A stretch of DNA of 64,000 bases from NCBI GenBank assembly GCA_940746715.1, contig CALNWN010000005.1, positions 273,348-337,347 on the forward strand, in the 5' to 3' direction. The position numbers and the translations under genes were made by a program. Position 1 is the stretch's first letter, and each line of letters starts with the position of its first letter. This document shows positions 1-10,033 of this stretch, piece after piece. This stretch comes from an uncultured Paraburkholderia sp. GTDB lineage: Bacteria > Pseudomonadota > Gammaproteobacteria > Burkholderiales > Burkholderiaceae. The notes beneath the pieces are model-generated. The model saw only the letters and a program-made list of their open reading frames with translations. It searched no databases and was not told the DNA's origin.

Positions 1-104
1 CTAAGTCGTTCGCAAGTGGGCGCGAAAGCAGATTGAAGGACGATCGGGAGTCGGGTTTAGCGGACTGTACCAATCGGACATGCAAGCGCATCCATGTCGC
101 CATT

Positions 105-134
105 AAAAAAGCCGCCTCGGCAAGGCGGCTTTTC
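105..134. terminator. Bidirectional intrinsic terminator
   Basis: A 6-bp G+C stem (GCCGCC at 111-116, GGCGGC at 124-129), flanked by an A run on the left and a T run on the right, makes a terminator usable in both directions. It probably ends the minus-strand glycosyltransferase remnant and whatever gene enters from the left edge. The rest of 1-352 holds no gene that I can support. Confidence 0.75.
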
Positions 135-352
135 TGTAAAAGAAGCGCGATAAGTCCGGCTTGCTGTTCGCGCAAACGATTCACAGGGAAAAAATGTCTG
201 CGCGCGGGTGCGCGAATGGGAAAACATATGCGGTGAACCCGTGGGTATCGCACCTCGCCGCCGGCCCGTTTAAAGCGTCGCGCGCATAAGAGACCGAAGA
301 GGCTGAAGAGGCCGCGCGGCCTTCACTGCCCCTTCACCGCTCTCCACTGCCC

Positions 353-1416
353 TTAACACACCGCGACCTGGCGAAGAATCGGGGGGCGCGTGGCTTCGAT
401 CAGCGCCGAATAGGCGTCCACGTAGTTGCGCGCCATCGTCTTCGAGCTAAAGCGGCGCTCGAACTGCGCCCGGATTTCCGCGCGCGACAGTTCATCCAGG
501 CGTTGCAGCGCGGCCACCGCCCCTGCACGTCCTCGACGATATAGCCGGTCACGCCGTGGTCGATCACTTCCGGCACCGACCCGTGGTTAAACGCGATCAC
601 CGGCGTGCCGCACGCCATCGACTCGATCATGACGAGTCCAAACGGCTCGGACCAGTCGATCGGGAACAGCAGCGCCTTGGCGCCCGACAGAAACTCCGGC
701 TTCTGCGCCTCGTTGATTTCGCCGACGAACTCCACGTGCGCTTGCGACAGCAGCGGCTCGATCTCGCGCTTGAAGTAATCCTGGTCCGCCTTGTCCACCT
801 TGGCGGCGATCTTCAGCGGCAAGCCGCTTTGCGCCGCGATCTTGATGGCGGTGTCCACGCGCTTTTCGGGACAGATACGGCCGAGGAACGCGAGGTATTC
901 CGGCTTCTTGTCCGCCTGAGGCGTGAGCAACTGTTCCGGCAGACCGTGATAGATCGTGTTCAGAGAATTCGCCTGCGGCAGCGGCACGCGCTGCGAATCC
1001 GAAATCGAGATGACCGGCGCGCCCGGGAACGCGTCGAACACCGGCTGCAGCTCCGGCAGATCGAGGCGGCCGTGCAGCGTGGTCACGAACGGCGTGTCCA
1101 TGGTCGAGAACAGCGGGAACGGCATGTAGTCGAGATGGAAGTGCAGCACGTCGAATTCGTGCGCGACGCGGCGCACCTTTTCCATCATCAGGACATGGGG
1201 GGCCAGCGCGTCGCGAATCGTCGGGTCGAGCCGCAGCGCACGAGGCCAGCACGCGTCGAGCTTCGCGGAAGTCACCGAGTCGCCGCTCGCAAACAGCGTG
1301 ACGTCATGGCCTTCGTTGACCAATGCTTCGGTCAGATAGGACACGACACGTTCGGTGCCACCGTAGAGTTTCGGCGGGACTGCTTCATACAGTGGCGCAA
1401 TTTGTGCGATTCGCAG
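353..1416 (-). pseudogene. Family 4 glycosyltransferase, frameshifted
   Basis: GT-B fold glycosyltransferase that would transfer a sugar from an activated donor. The N-terminus has the family pattern AQIAPLYEAVPPKLYGGTER and the C-terminal domain has EPFGLVMIESMACGTPV, including the E-x7-E donor-binding region. About one base is missing near 519-522, so the frame leaves the family sequence after GYIVEDVQG. The lost tail (ALQRLDELSR ... YVDAYSALIEATR) continues in another frame to a TAA at 353-355. The expected start, seven bases after AGGAGA, is CTG (1414-1416) rather than ATG; the open frame extends upstream without homology. In Burkholderia a gene of this family often sits beside flhD, and the same order is seen here. 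Confidence 0.75.
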
Positions 1417-2117
1417 GCGTTTCTCCTGTTGGATACGGCTTCGCACGGCAGCGCTCGGGTAGAGCGGGGAGCGAATGCCTGACGGACGGTTGGGCGCGGT
1501 GAGCCGCCGCCCGGGGGTGCTCCGAACCTGCATCGGGTTATCCCTTAGCGTCATTATCGGCATCGGCCGCGGCAATTCGAGTTATTTTTCAAACGCTTAA
1601 TGTTGTTACAGCGCGAAACATGGACCGTTACACGCGCCTTCGCAAGATGCGGCGGCCGCAAGGCGCGCGTTTCGTCCCGCAGCCTGGCGGGCGCAGAAAA
1701 ACGCCGCGCTTCTGGGAAGCAAGCAGCGCGCCCGCTCGCTTCACACAAAATATTACGCAGTGGTGAAAAGACCTTATAATTCGGCTCACCGTTGGACGGT
1801 GCGAACCATGACTTCAAGAGACTCACCGTTTGGTTCACAAACGCCGCGCGCGCGATTCACCGCGGATAACGAGTCCCAGCGCGGCCGCTGCGCAGTCCGA
1901 TTCCCTCCCGCGAAGCCAGCCATGTAGGAAAAACTCCTACACGAATGACGGATTAATCCGTCAAATAAGCTGGGTGTCTGTCCGATTTTGTTTCGCTCCC
2001 CCTTTCGAGACAATGCTTGCAAGACCAGAAACGAGCCGATTCGTGCGGTTTAAGTGCGCGCGTTCGAGCAAACGTTTCCGTAACGGCCTGACCAGCCAGA
2101 TACACCCCGGGGGAATC
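1417..2117. other. Intergenic region upstream of flhD
   Basis: About 700 bases between the divergently oriented glycosyltransferase remnant and flhD. Short open frames here look like chance. The notable content is two adjacent perfect palindromes at 1923-1963, described separately. The remainder shows no gene and no RNA that I recognise. Confidence 0.5.
1923..1963. promoter_or_regulatory. Two adjacent palindromes in the flhD upstream region
   Basis: TGTAGGA (1923-1929), spacer AAAAC, TCCTACA (1935-1941) forms a 7+7 inverted repeat. It is followed by TGACGGATTAATCCGTCA (1946-1963), an 18-base perfect palindrome. Both look like dimeric regulator sites. The first resembles the TAGGA-N5-TCCTA shape of RcsB-type boxes; that assignment is inference. 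They lie about 155-195 bases upstream of the flhD start codon. Confidence 0.45.
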
Positions 2118-2327
2118 ATGAGCGCGACAAGCGATATGCTCAATGAGATCAGAGAAGTCAACCTGTCTTATCTCCTGCTCGCGCAGCGTCTGCTTCGCGA
2201 AGACAAGCCGATGGGCATGTTTCGCATGGGTATTTCGGACCAGCTAGCCGATGTGCTCGCCAATCTGTCGTTGGCGCAGACCGTCAAGCTCGCGGCGTCC
2301 AATCAGGTGTTGTGCCGTTTCCGTTGA
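2118..2327 (+). pseudogene. flhD: flhD, truncated flagellar master regulator
   Basis: FlhD partners FlhC to activate class II flagellar promoters. The N-terminal 69 residues match the Burkholderia family very well ([20 protein letters not shown], then SNQVLCRFR). The family is normally a little over 100 residues and continues with an FDDH-like segment. Here a TGA follows CRFR immediately and the downstream DNA belongs to another gene, so roughly a third of the protein is lost. flhC and the mot/che genes that normally follow are absent. The break lies at about 2325. The identification is firm, and the product is almost certainly non-functional. Confidence 0.85.
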
Positions 2328-3070
2328 GCGACTGCCGCCGCGGCTGCGGTAGGTCGCGTGACAGGCATGCTAGCCGTCGGCGCGACACCGGCGTTCATCG
2401 TCGAATTCGCGGGCGCGCTCGCGCGTGTGGCGACCGGTTTGCCGTCCGCGCCGAACTGCGGCGGCTCGCCGCGTGCCGCCAGCGGATCGAAACCGTCCGT
2501 TGGCGAAGAACCTGCACCTGCCGCCGACCCCGACACGCCAGCCGCTGCGCGGCCTGCCACGCTCGAAGGCGCGTTGGCCGCGACTGGCTGAACGCCCGCG
2601 CTGCCGCGCGCGCCGTTCTCTTGCGGTGCCGGGGCCACGGAAACCGGCACGACGCGGCGCGAAGCCGGCATCGTGTTGAGGCGGCCCGCGTCATTGGCTG
2701 GGTTGGCCGTATCGGCTGGGTTGGCAGGGTTCGGCGTGCTGGTGGCGCTCGAGCCGGCGCGCCCCGGCGCGGGAATGGTGACGACACCGTTTGCGTCCGG
2801 CTTGAAATCAGTGCGGATCATTTGCGGCGCGGCCGTCGCGGCCGGCGTCTCGCCCGCGCCCGCAATGACGATCGAGCCGCTGGCATTGGCGGCGCGGGTA
2901 AACGCATCGGCGTCGCGCGTGGACGAACCACGCGTCAGCGATTGCGCGGTGGCGGCGGCGTCGGCGTATGCGCGTTCGGCGGCGGCAGCGGCTGCTGCGT
3001 CCGCCACGGCACCAGGCAGCGCGGCTGCAAAGGGCCGCCGTGCGCCGCTCGACGACTTCGACTGGGACAT
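2303..3070 (-). CDS. Ala/Pro-rich hypothetical protein, probably 3'-truncated
   Basis: An unrecognised 255-residue low-complexity protein rich in Ala, Pro, Ser and Asn, with imperfect NPAN/DTANPAN repeats near the middle. Third codon positions are mostly G or C in this frame, which favours the minus strand over the competing plus frames. No domain, signal peptide or membrane segment is evident. The ATG (3070-3068) lies three bases from the plus-strand start of the FlhB-like gene, so the two genes begin head to head with no promoter space. The last seven or so codons are antisense to flhD, so the true 3' end was lost at the junction. A non-coding remnant of a flagellar gene such as fliK on the plus strand is the alternative. 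Confidence 0.35.
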   Translation of the reverse strand: MSQSKSSSGARRPFAAALPGAVADAAAAAAAERAYADAAATAQSLTRGSSTRDADAFTRAANASGSIVIAGAGETPAATAAPQMIRTDFKPDANGVVTIPAPGRAGSSATSTPNPANPADTANPANDAGRLNTMPASRRVVPVSVAPAPQENGARGSAGVQPVAANAPSSVAGRAAAGVSGSAAGAGSSPTDGFDPLAARGEPPQFGADGKPVATRASAPANSTMNAGVAPTASMPVTRPTAAAAAVAQRKRHNT

Positions 3071-3073
3071 GTG

Positions 3074-3451
3074 ATGAGCCGCAAACATCGCCGCAGTGCG
3101 GCAGCGCTCGTCTACGACGCCCACGGCAGCGATCCCGCGCCGCGCGTGATCGCCAAGGGCTACGGCATGCTCGCCGAGATGATCGTGCAGCGCGCGAAGG
3201 AAGCCGGCCTCTACGTGCACGAAGCGCCCGAAATGGTTTCGCTGCTGATGCAGGTGGACCTCGACGCGCGCATTCCGCCGCAGCTCTATCAGGCGGTGGC
3301 GGAATTGCTGGCGTGGCTGCATCGGCTGGAAAGCGGGGAGGAGCAGGAGCCGCCGCAAGCGGCGCCCGGAGGTGCGAAGAGACGGGCCGGCGATGTCATC
3401 GACGTCGTGGCCGTGGATGTGGATGTGGATGGAGCCGCCGGCGGGCGTTGA
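3074..3451 (+). CDS. FlhB/EscU-type export switch C-terminal homologue
   Basis: A 125-residue protein related to the cytoplasmic domain of the FlhB/YscU/HrcU type III export switch, without the membrane domain. The family signature is visible in PRVIAKGYGMLAEMIVQRA and in EAPEMVSLLMQVDLDARIPP. The NPTH autocleavage motif of full-length FlhB is absent, as in other small family members. In Burkholderia such genes usually accompany fliK and flagellar genes; here no flagellar neighbour survives apart from truncated flhD. The acidic, Val/Asp-rich last 25 residues look abnormal and may be an altered 3' end. Start: the ATG at 3074 gives the family N-terminus. Confidence 0.7.
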   Translation: MSRKHRRSAAALVYDAHGSDPAPRVIAKGYGMLAEMIVQRAKEAGLYVHEAPEMVSLLMQVDLDARIPPQLYQAVAELLAWLHRLESGEEQEPPQAAPGGAKRRAGDVIDVVAVDVDVDGAAGGR

Positions 3452-3551
3452 CCGGCAGTCCCTGAAGGCTGTCGGCGAGGGCCGCAGACGATGCAAGCAC
3501 CGAGTCATCCAACCGCGCATCACGGCATCCCGCCGCCGGGCCAGCGTCCCC

Positions 3552-4970
3552 TCAAAACCGCATCATCAGTTTGAGCAACGCATTGACGCGCCTGCCGTAC
3601 GGCGGCGCGATCCAGCCGCGCGCGTTCAGGCGCGCCTGCGTCAGGACCGGCTTCATCTTCGAAAACGTCACGAAGCCTTCGTAGCCGTGATAGGCGCCCA
3701 TGCCGCTCGCTCCCACTCCGCCGAACGGCAGGCTCTCGCAGGCGAGATGCATTAGCGTTTCGTTGATCGCCATGCCGCCGGCAATGGTTTCGTGCGTGAC
3801 GCGGTCGATGGTCGCCGCGTCGTCCGCATACAGATAAAGCGCGAGCGGGCGCGGCCGAGCGTTGATCCAGGCGATGGCGTCGTCGAGCGTGTCGTACGGC
3901 ACGATGGGCAGGAGCGGCCCGAAAATCTCCTCCTCCATCAGCGCGCATTCGGGCGGAACATTCGTCACCGCGACAGGCGGAAAGCAGCGGCTTGCTGCAT
4001 CGGGCGCGCTGTCGGTGAGCGGATGCAGTTGCGCGCCGGCGGCCTGCGCTTCGTCCGCGAGACGCTGAAGGCGCTCGAAGTGCCGCGGCGAAATGATCGA
4101 CGTGTAGTCCGTATTGCGCGCGATGCCCGGATACATCTTCGCTATGCGCACGCGCGCCCGCTCGATAAAAGCCTGTTTCTTGCCGCGCGGCACGAGAACG
4201 TAGTCGGGCGCGACGCAGGTCTGCCCGGCGTTGAGCGTCTTGCCGGCGACGAGATTCTCCACGGCGTTGTCAAACCGCGCGTGCGCGCCGATGATCGCGG
4301 GAGACTTGCCGCCGAGTTCCAGCGTGACCGGCGTCAGATTCCCGGCGGCGGCGCGCATCACTTCATGGCCGATCTTCGTCGATCCGGTAAACAGCAGATG
4401 GTCGAACGGCTGCGCGCTGAACGCGGCGGCGAGCGCGGCGTCGCCGTTCACGACCGCGACGTGGTCGCGCGCAAACGTCTCGCCGATCAGCCGCTCGAAC
4501 AACGCGGACGTGCGCGGCGTCAGTTCGGACATCTTGATGATCGCGCGGTTGCCGGCCGTCAGCGCGCTGATCAGCGGCCCGGCGGCGAGCAGCACCGGAT
4601 AATTCCACGGCACGATAATCCCGACCACGCCGAGCGGCTGCGGCACGACTTTCGCTCGGGCCGGCAGCAGCCACTTGTTGGCGCTGCGGCGCTGCGCTTT
4701 CATCCAGCGTTTGCCGTGGCGCAGCGCCGCGTCGATTTCCTCCTTCACCAGCAGGAATTCGGCAAGCAGCACTTCCTCTTTAGCGCGATTGCCGAAGTCG
4801 GCGCTCATCGCGTCCGAGAGCGCGTCGCGGTTATCCAGCAGCACTTTGCGCAGCGCTTTCAGGTGCGCCGCGCGCGTTTCCCACGACGGATACGGCGCGC
4901 GCAGATACGCATGACGTTGATCACGAAGCAGCGCGGCAAGCGCGGCGACCTCGGGCAAATCGTTCTTCAT
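3552..4970 (-). CDS. calB: Coniferyl aldehyde dehydrogenase
   Basis: NAD(P)-dependent aldehyde dehydrogenase, 472 residues and full length, best matching the coniferyl aldehyde dehydrogenase group that oxidises coniferaldehyde to ferulate. Visible landmarks are PWNYP (Asn123), FTGSTKIG, LELGGKSP (Glu218) and the catalytic cysteine Cys252 in NAGQTC. The C-terminal LPFGGVGASGMGAYHGYEGF segment is typical. It is the only intact gene between the flagellar junction and ahcY apart from the FlhB-like gene. A broad aliphatic aldehyde dehydrogenase role cannot be excluded. Confidence 0.85.
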   Translation of the reverse strand: MKNDLPEVAALAALLRDQRHAYLRAPYPSWETRAAHLKALRKVLLDNRDALSDAMSADFGNRAKEEVLLAEFLLVKEEIDAALRHGKRWMKAQRRSANKWLLPARAKVVPQPLGVVGIIVPWNYPVLLAAGPLISALTAGNRAIIKMSELTPRTSALFERLIGETFARDHVAVVNGDAALAAAFSAQPFDHLLFTGSTKIGHEVMRAAAGNLTPVTLELGGKSPAIIGAHARFDNAVENLVAGKTLNAGQTCVAPDYVLVPRGKKQAFIERARVRIAKMYPGIARNTDYTSIISPRHFERLQRLADEAQAAGAQLHPLTDSAPDAASRCFPPVAVTNVPPECALMEEEIFGPLLPIVPYDTLDDAIAWINARPRPLALYLYADDAATIDRVTHETIAGGMAINETLMHLACESLPFGGVGASGMGAYHGYEGFVTFSKMKPVLTQARLNARGWIAPPYGRRVNALLKLMMRF

Positions 4971-5067
4971 GGTTCATCACTCCCTGATCTCCCTGATGAT
5001 GGATGCACGGTCAGGCCGCGCTTATTGATGTTTTTGCGTGTTGCCGGTTGCGGTGCCGGGTTGATGC

Positions 5068-6783
5068 TCAGGCAGCAAAAGCCCGCTCAATGATGGCCGC
5101 ATGATCGAACGTGGCGGGCAGCGTGCCGTAGACGCGGCCGCTTTCGCCGCAGCCGTCCGCGAGACGCGTGGCAATGAACGCCTCCGCGACAGCGGCGGGC
5201 GCGTGCTTCACGAGCAGCGTGGCCTGCGCGATCAGCACGATCTGCTGTGCGATGCGTCGTGCCGAGCCCTCGCGATGCTCGGCAGGTCCGTGCACGTCGC
5301 GGCAGTTTGCCGAGCGCGGCACGCAACGCCGGATGTGCGGCGGCGTCGGCCTGCCATTGGGCGAAGAGCGCCTGCGCCGCTTCGGGTTCGCGTTCCATCG
5401 CGCGCAGCATGTCGAGGCACATCACGTTGCCCGAGCCCTCCCAGATCGAATTGACGGGCGCCTCGCGATAGAAGCGCGCCATCGGGCCGGTCTCGACATA
5501 ACCGTTGCCGCCCCAGACTTCCATCGCCTCGCCGATGAATTCGAGCGTGCGTTTGCACACCCAGTATTTGGCGGCCGGCGTGACGATGCGCCGCCACGCG
5601 CGCTCGGCGAGAGCAGCGGACGAACTCGCAGCGGACGTTGCCGGCGCGACGTCGGCGGATTGCTCGAATGCGTGCGCGAGCCGCATGAACAGTACGGTCG
5701 CCGCTTCGGATTCGAGCGCGAGGTCGGCCAGCACATTGCGCATCAACGGCTGATCGACGAGATTGCGGCCAAACGCGCTGCGGCGGCGCGCGTGATGGAT
5801 GGCCTGCACGAGCGCCGCGCGCATCAGCGCCGCGCTGCCGATCACACAATCGAGCCGCGTGTAGTTCGCCATTTCGATGATGGTCGGCACGCCGCGCCCT
5901 TCGTCGCCGATCATGATGCCGAACGCGTCGAGGAATTCGACTTCGCTGCTCGCGTTCGAGCGGTTGCCGAGCTTGTCTTTCAGACGCTGGATCTGCACGG
6001 CGTTCTTGCTGCCGTCGGGCGTGAAGCGCGGCACGAAAAAGCACGACAGGCCGACGTGATCGTGCGTGCGGGCGAGCACCAGATGAGCGTCGCACTGCGG
6101 CGCCGAGAAAAACCATTTGTGGCCGACCAGCTCGTAAGCGCCGCCGCGACCGCCGGCGGCAATCGCGCGCGCCTGCGTCTGATTGCTGCGCACGTCGGAG
6201 CCGCCCTGTTTCTCGGTCATGCCCATGCCGATCATCGCGGAAGTCTTGTGCGCAAGCGGCAAGTCGCGCGGATCGTGCTCGCGCGCGTACTACGTACTAG
6301 TTTGTCGCGCAACGTGTCGAAGAGCTGAGGTTCGCGCTGCAACACCGGAATGCTCGCGAAGGTCATGGTCAACGGACATAGCGAGCCGGATTCGATCTGC
6401 GCATGCAGGAAGTAGCCGGCGCAGCGCGCGGCCATCGCTCAGGGGCGCGGATCGGAGAACGGCAGCGCATGCAGTCCCTCGCGGCGCAGCAGCGCGAGCA
6501 ACGCATGCCACGCGGGATGAAACTCGAGGGCGTCGATCCTTTCGCCGCGCGGGCTGTGAGTGACGAGCTCGGGCGTGTGACGGTTGGCGAGCTCGGCGAG
6601 CGCAAGAGTCTCGGGTGTGGTGAGCGCCGCGCCGTGGCGAAGCAGCGCGTCGCGGTGCCATGCGGCGCCGTCGCGTTCCACGGCGGCGGACAACGCCGCG
6701 TCCGTGGAAAAAAGGTTGTAATCCGCGAGCGGCGGCACCTGATTGGCGACCTCGTGAGTCTGGCCGAAGCTATGGCGTTGCAT
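5068..6783 (-). pseudogene. AidB-like acyl-CoA dehydrogenase, broken
   Basis: Flavin-dependent acyl-CoA dehydrogenase of the AidB/isovaleryl-CoA type. Family landmarks include GMGMTEKQGGSDVRSNQT, the C-terminal MEVWGGNGYVE and REAPVNSIWEGSGNV. The start at 6783 follows GGAGACAGCAG. Three lesions: an in-frame TGA (6439-6441) after FSDPRP with homology resuming at AMAARCAGYF; about eight extra bases with a repeated TAGTACG near 6288-6302 that shift frame before YAREHDPRDLPLAHK; and a second frameshift near 5315, after which the tail ends at 5068 (IIERAFAA). No functional enzyme is expected. Confidence 0.8.
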
Positions 6784-7135
6784 CTGCTGTCTCCATTCGC
6801 CGCGTGTTCGCGGCACGCTCGCCGGCGCATTTTCAGCGCGCGGCATGGGCTCCTTTTCGCACCTTCATAACGTGTGCGGGCGCTTTTCCGGCGCCCTTCA
6901 TGTCGGCTCGTCGGCCTGAATTCGCGCGACGCTGTTTGAATGCCGGCGAGCGGCCGTCCGGCGGGCGCGCGCGGGTCTTTCATCATAGGGGCGCGGGGGC
7001 GCTTAGGTTTAGAGTAATCGCTCTGACGCCAGGCCGCCGCGGCCTGCGAACGCTCCCTACAATGCGTGGACAACACACGTAGACAAGTGTGCACGAGACA
7101 GGGCCCGCCGACAACGCGGCCCATCAGGAGGAGCG
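6784..7135. other. Divergent intergenic region
   Basis: Separates the broken acyl-CoA dehydrogenase (minus) from the broken GMC oxidoreductase (plus). A TACAAT at 7058-7063 is a plausible -10 box for the plus-strand gene, followed by GGAGGAG just before its ATG. I see no convincing -35 box and no gene here. Confidence 0.35.
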
Positions 7136-8731
7136 ATGGAATACGACTACATCATCGTAGGCGCCGGCTCGGGCGGCTGCGCGCTCGCATCTCGCGGACA
7201 GCTGTCCCGACGCGACGATTGCGCTGATCGAAGCCGGCCCGCACACGAACCGGAACCTGCTGGTCAATATGCAGGTGGGCGTGGCGGCGGTGGTGCCGAA
7301 CAAGCTCAGGACGAACTATGGCTATCTGACGACGCCGCAGCCGGGCCTCGCCGGGCGGCGCGGCTTCGGCGGATCGAGTGCGATCAACGCGATGATCTAC
7401 ACGCGCGGTCATCCGCTGGATTACGACGAATGGGCGCAAATGGGTTGCGACGGGTGGGCGTGGCAGGAGGTCCTGCCATATTTCCGCCGCGCCGAGGCAA
7501 CGAGCGCGGCGCGAGCGCGTGGCACGGCGACAGCGGGCCGCTGACCGTGTCTGACTTCGAAGCGCTTCGTGCAGGCCGCGATAGAGGCCGGCTACAAACC
7601 GAACGACGACTTCAACGGCGCGGATCAGGAAGGCATCGGCTTTTATCAGGTGACGCAGCGCGACGGCCGGCGCTGCAGCGTCGCGCGCGCCTATATCTAC
7701 GACCGTGCGCGCCAATCTGCAGACTATCGCGGACGCCACCGTGCTGCGCGTGCTTTTCAGGAACAAGCGCGCGTGCGGCGTAGACGTGGTGCACGGCGGC
7801 CGTCGCGAGACGCTGACGGCGCGCCGAAGTCGTGCTGGCGGCGGGCGCCTTCAATTCGCCGCAACTGCTGATGTGCTCCGGCATCGGGCCGACCGTGCAT
7901 CTGCAGGCGCATGGCATCGATGTTCTGCACGATGCGCCGGAAGTTGGCCAGAACCTGATCGACCACGTCGATTTCACGATCAACAAGCGCGTGTCGTCGA
8001 TCGAGCCGACGGGCTTTTCGGTGCGCGGCATCGCGCGGATGGTGCCGCAGTTCGTCACGTTCATGCGCCATGGCCGCGGCATGCTGTCGAGCAATGTCGC
8101 GGAGGCCGGCGGCTTTCTGAAGAGCAAACCGACGCTCGCGCGCCCCGATCTGCAACTGCATTTTTGCGCAGCGCTCGTCGACGACCATAACCGTCACATG
8201 CATTGGGGCCATGGTTATTCGCTGCATGTGTGCGTGCTGCGGTTCAGCCGCGGCACCGTGACACTCGCGAGCGCGGACGCGCGCGAGGCGCCCGTGATCG
8301 ATCCGCGTTTTTTCAGCGATGCGCGCGATCTCGATCTGCTGGAGGAAGGCGTGCAGATGGCGCGGCGCATTCTCGACGCGCCGTCGCTTGCGCTGTGCGG
8401 CGGGCGCGAACTGTACACGCGGCCTGGGCAGACCGACGAGCAGTTGCGCCAGACCATTGCCGGGCACGCGGACACCATCTATCACCCGGTCGCCACTTGC
8501 CGGATGGGCGGCGACGCGCGGTCGGTGGTGGATCCGCAATTGCGGGTGCGCGGTGTCGCGGGGCTGCGGATTGTGGATGCATCGGTGATGCCGACTTTGA
8601 TCGGCGGCAATACGAATTCGCCCACGGTCATGATCGGCGAACGCGCGGCCGATCTGATCGCGGCAAGCCGGCGGGAGCCGCAGGCGGTGGAATTGCCTGG
8701 TGCGGCGGCGCCCACGGCCAGTGCGGTGTGA
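7136..8731 (+). pseudogene. GMC-family FAD oxidoreductase, multiply frameshifted
   Basis: Choline dehydrogenase/alcohol oxidase-like GMC flavoprotein. The FAD-binding start (YDYIIVGAGSGGCALASR), the family signature RRGFGGSSAINAMIYTRG and the C-terminal YHPVATCRMGG ... GNTNSPTVMIGERAADLI are all recognisable, but in three different frames. I count at least five frame changes, near 7196, 7500, 7566, 7700 and 7810. The longest intact piece, from about 7830 to 8731, encodes the substrate-binding and C-terminal half. This is one of the most degraded genes in the window. Confidence 0.85.
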
Positions 8732-8909
8732 GAGATGGGGGGCGCTGGCTGCATGGACAGGCCGTGCCTGGCGTTGTCGATGGACGCGAGTCGGCGTCGT
8801 CCGGACCTCTTGCTGCTCCGGTTGACGATGCAGCAGTACGGCGCTTCACTTTGCGCAAACCGCAAACCGCAAACCGCAAACCGCTTTCGCGCGGCGGGCC
8901 CCACACACC

Positions 8910-9860
8910 TCATTCCGCCCGCGGCACCTGAAGCGGCGCGGCGATGCCGGTCAGGCCGAGCATCAAATCGTCGCCGGCACGGCCAGGCAGCGTCTCGCGA
9001 GCGACCTCCAGCCAGGCGCGCGGCATGCGACAGATAACCGTCGCGGCGCCAGCCAATCGCCATCTCCCACGGAATCTCCGGCTCGACCACCGGCCGGCAT
9101 GTGAACTGCGCGGCATCGAGCCGCCGGCAGTAGGGCGCGGGCAACAGCGCAATGCCGACCCCGGCGAGCACGAGCGCCACCATAAAGTCCCAATGCCCGC
9201 TGCGTCCGACGATAGTCGGCGCAAAGCCCGCAGCGCGGCACGCGCTCAGCACGACGTCATTGAGCGCGAGGCTTTCGCCCTAGAACACGAACGGTTCGTC
9301 CGCAAGCTGCGCGAGCGGCACCTCGCGCAAGTCGTCCCAACGCGAGCCGATGCGCGCGACGAGCCACAGCAACTGGCGCGTGATCGGGGCAGCACGTCGA
9401 TGTTGTGCGGGTCCACCGGCTGCAGCACACCGCCGAGCTCGAGTTCGCCATTGATGAGCGCTGTCCCGATCGCCCGCGAGCCCTGCTCGAACAGCTTCAG
9501 CTCGATTTTCGGATAGCGCTGCCGGAACGTGGCGATGGCCGGCGTGAAGAGCGAGCCGCCCATCGGCGGAATGCCGATGGGCAGTTCGCCCCGTCCGAGC
9601 GCGTCCAGGTCGTTCAGTTCTGCCTGCAACTGCGCGTGCGCGGCGAGCACTTCCTGGCCACGCTGATAGACGATGCGGCCCGCGTCGGTGAGCACCATCT
9701 GCCGCCCGTCGCGCAGGAGCAGGGGCGAGCCGATCTCGTCTTCGAGCGACTTCACCATCTTGCTGATGGTGGGTTGGGTGACGAACATCTGCTCGGCGGC
9801 GACGGTGAAGCTCTGCTGACGAACGACTTCGACGAAATAGCGCAGCGCACGCAGTTCCAC
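8910..9860 (-). pseudogene. LysR-type transcriptional regulator, broken
   Basis: The N-terminal winged helix (MELRALRYFVEVVRQQSFTV, then TQPTISKMVKSLE) and the start of the effector domain are intact. A frameshift near 9390 precedes ARIGSRWDDLREVPLAQLADEP. An in-frame TAG then interrupts FVF*GESLALNDVVLSAC at about 9282, and a third frame change near 9010 precedes the tail that ends LTGIAAPLQVPRAE at 8910. It lies tail to tail with the broken GMC gene. Regulator and likely catabolic neighbours have decayed together. Confidence 0.8.
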
Positions 9861-10033
9861 AGTCGGCTCCCAGATTCCAAATTGGAATTAATCGGACGAT
9901 TGTAAGTCATGCGATTTATGGCGGCGAGGGTGGGGCGCCGGCCTGTCGACATGGCTCAACGTGCCGCGCTTTATCAAGATGAGCCCTTCGCGGCGGGCGC
10001 TACCATCGCCGCTTTGCTAGCCCGCTCTGTCTT

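Noticed and set aside
33..236. Short open frame at the left edge
   Set aside because: It crosses the intrinsic terminator at 105-134, has no homology and no ribosome-binding site.
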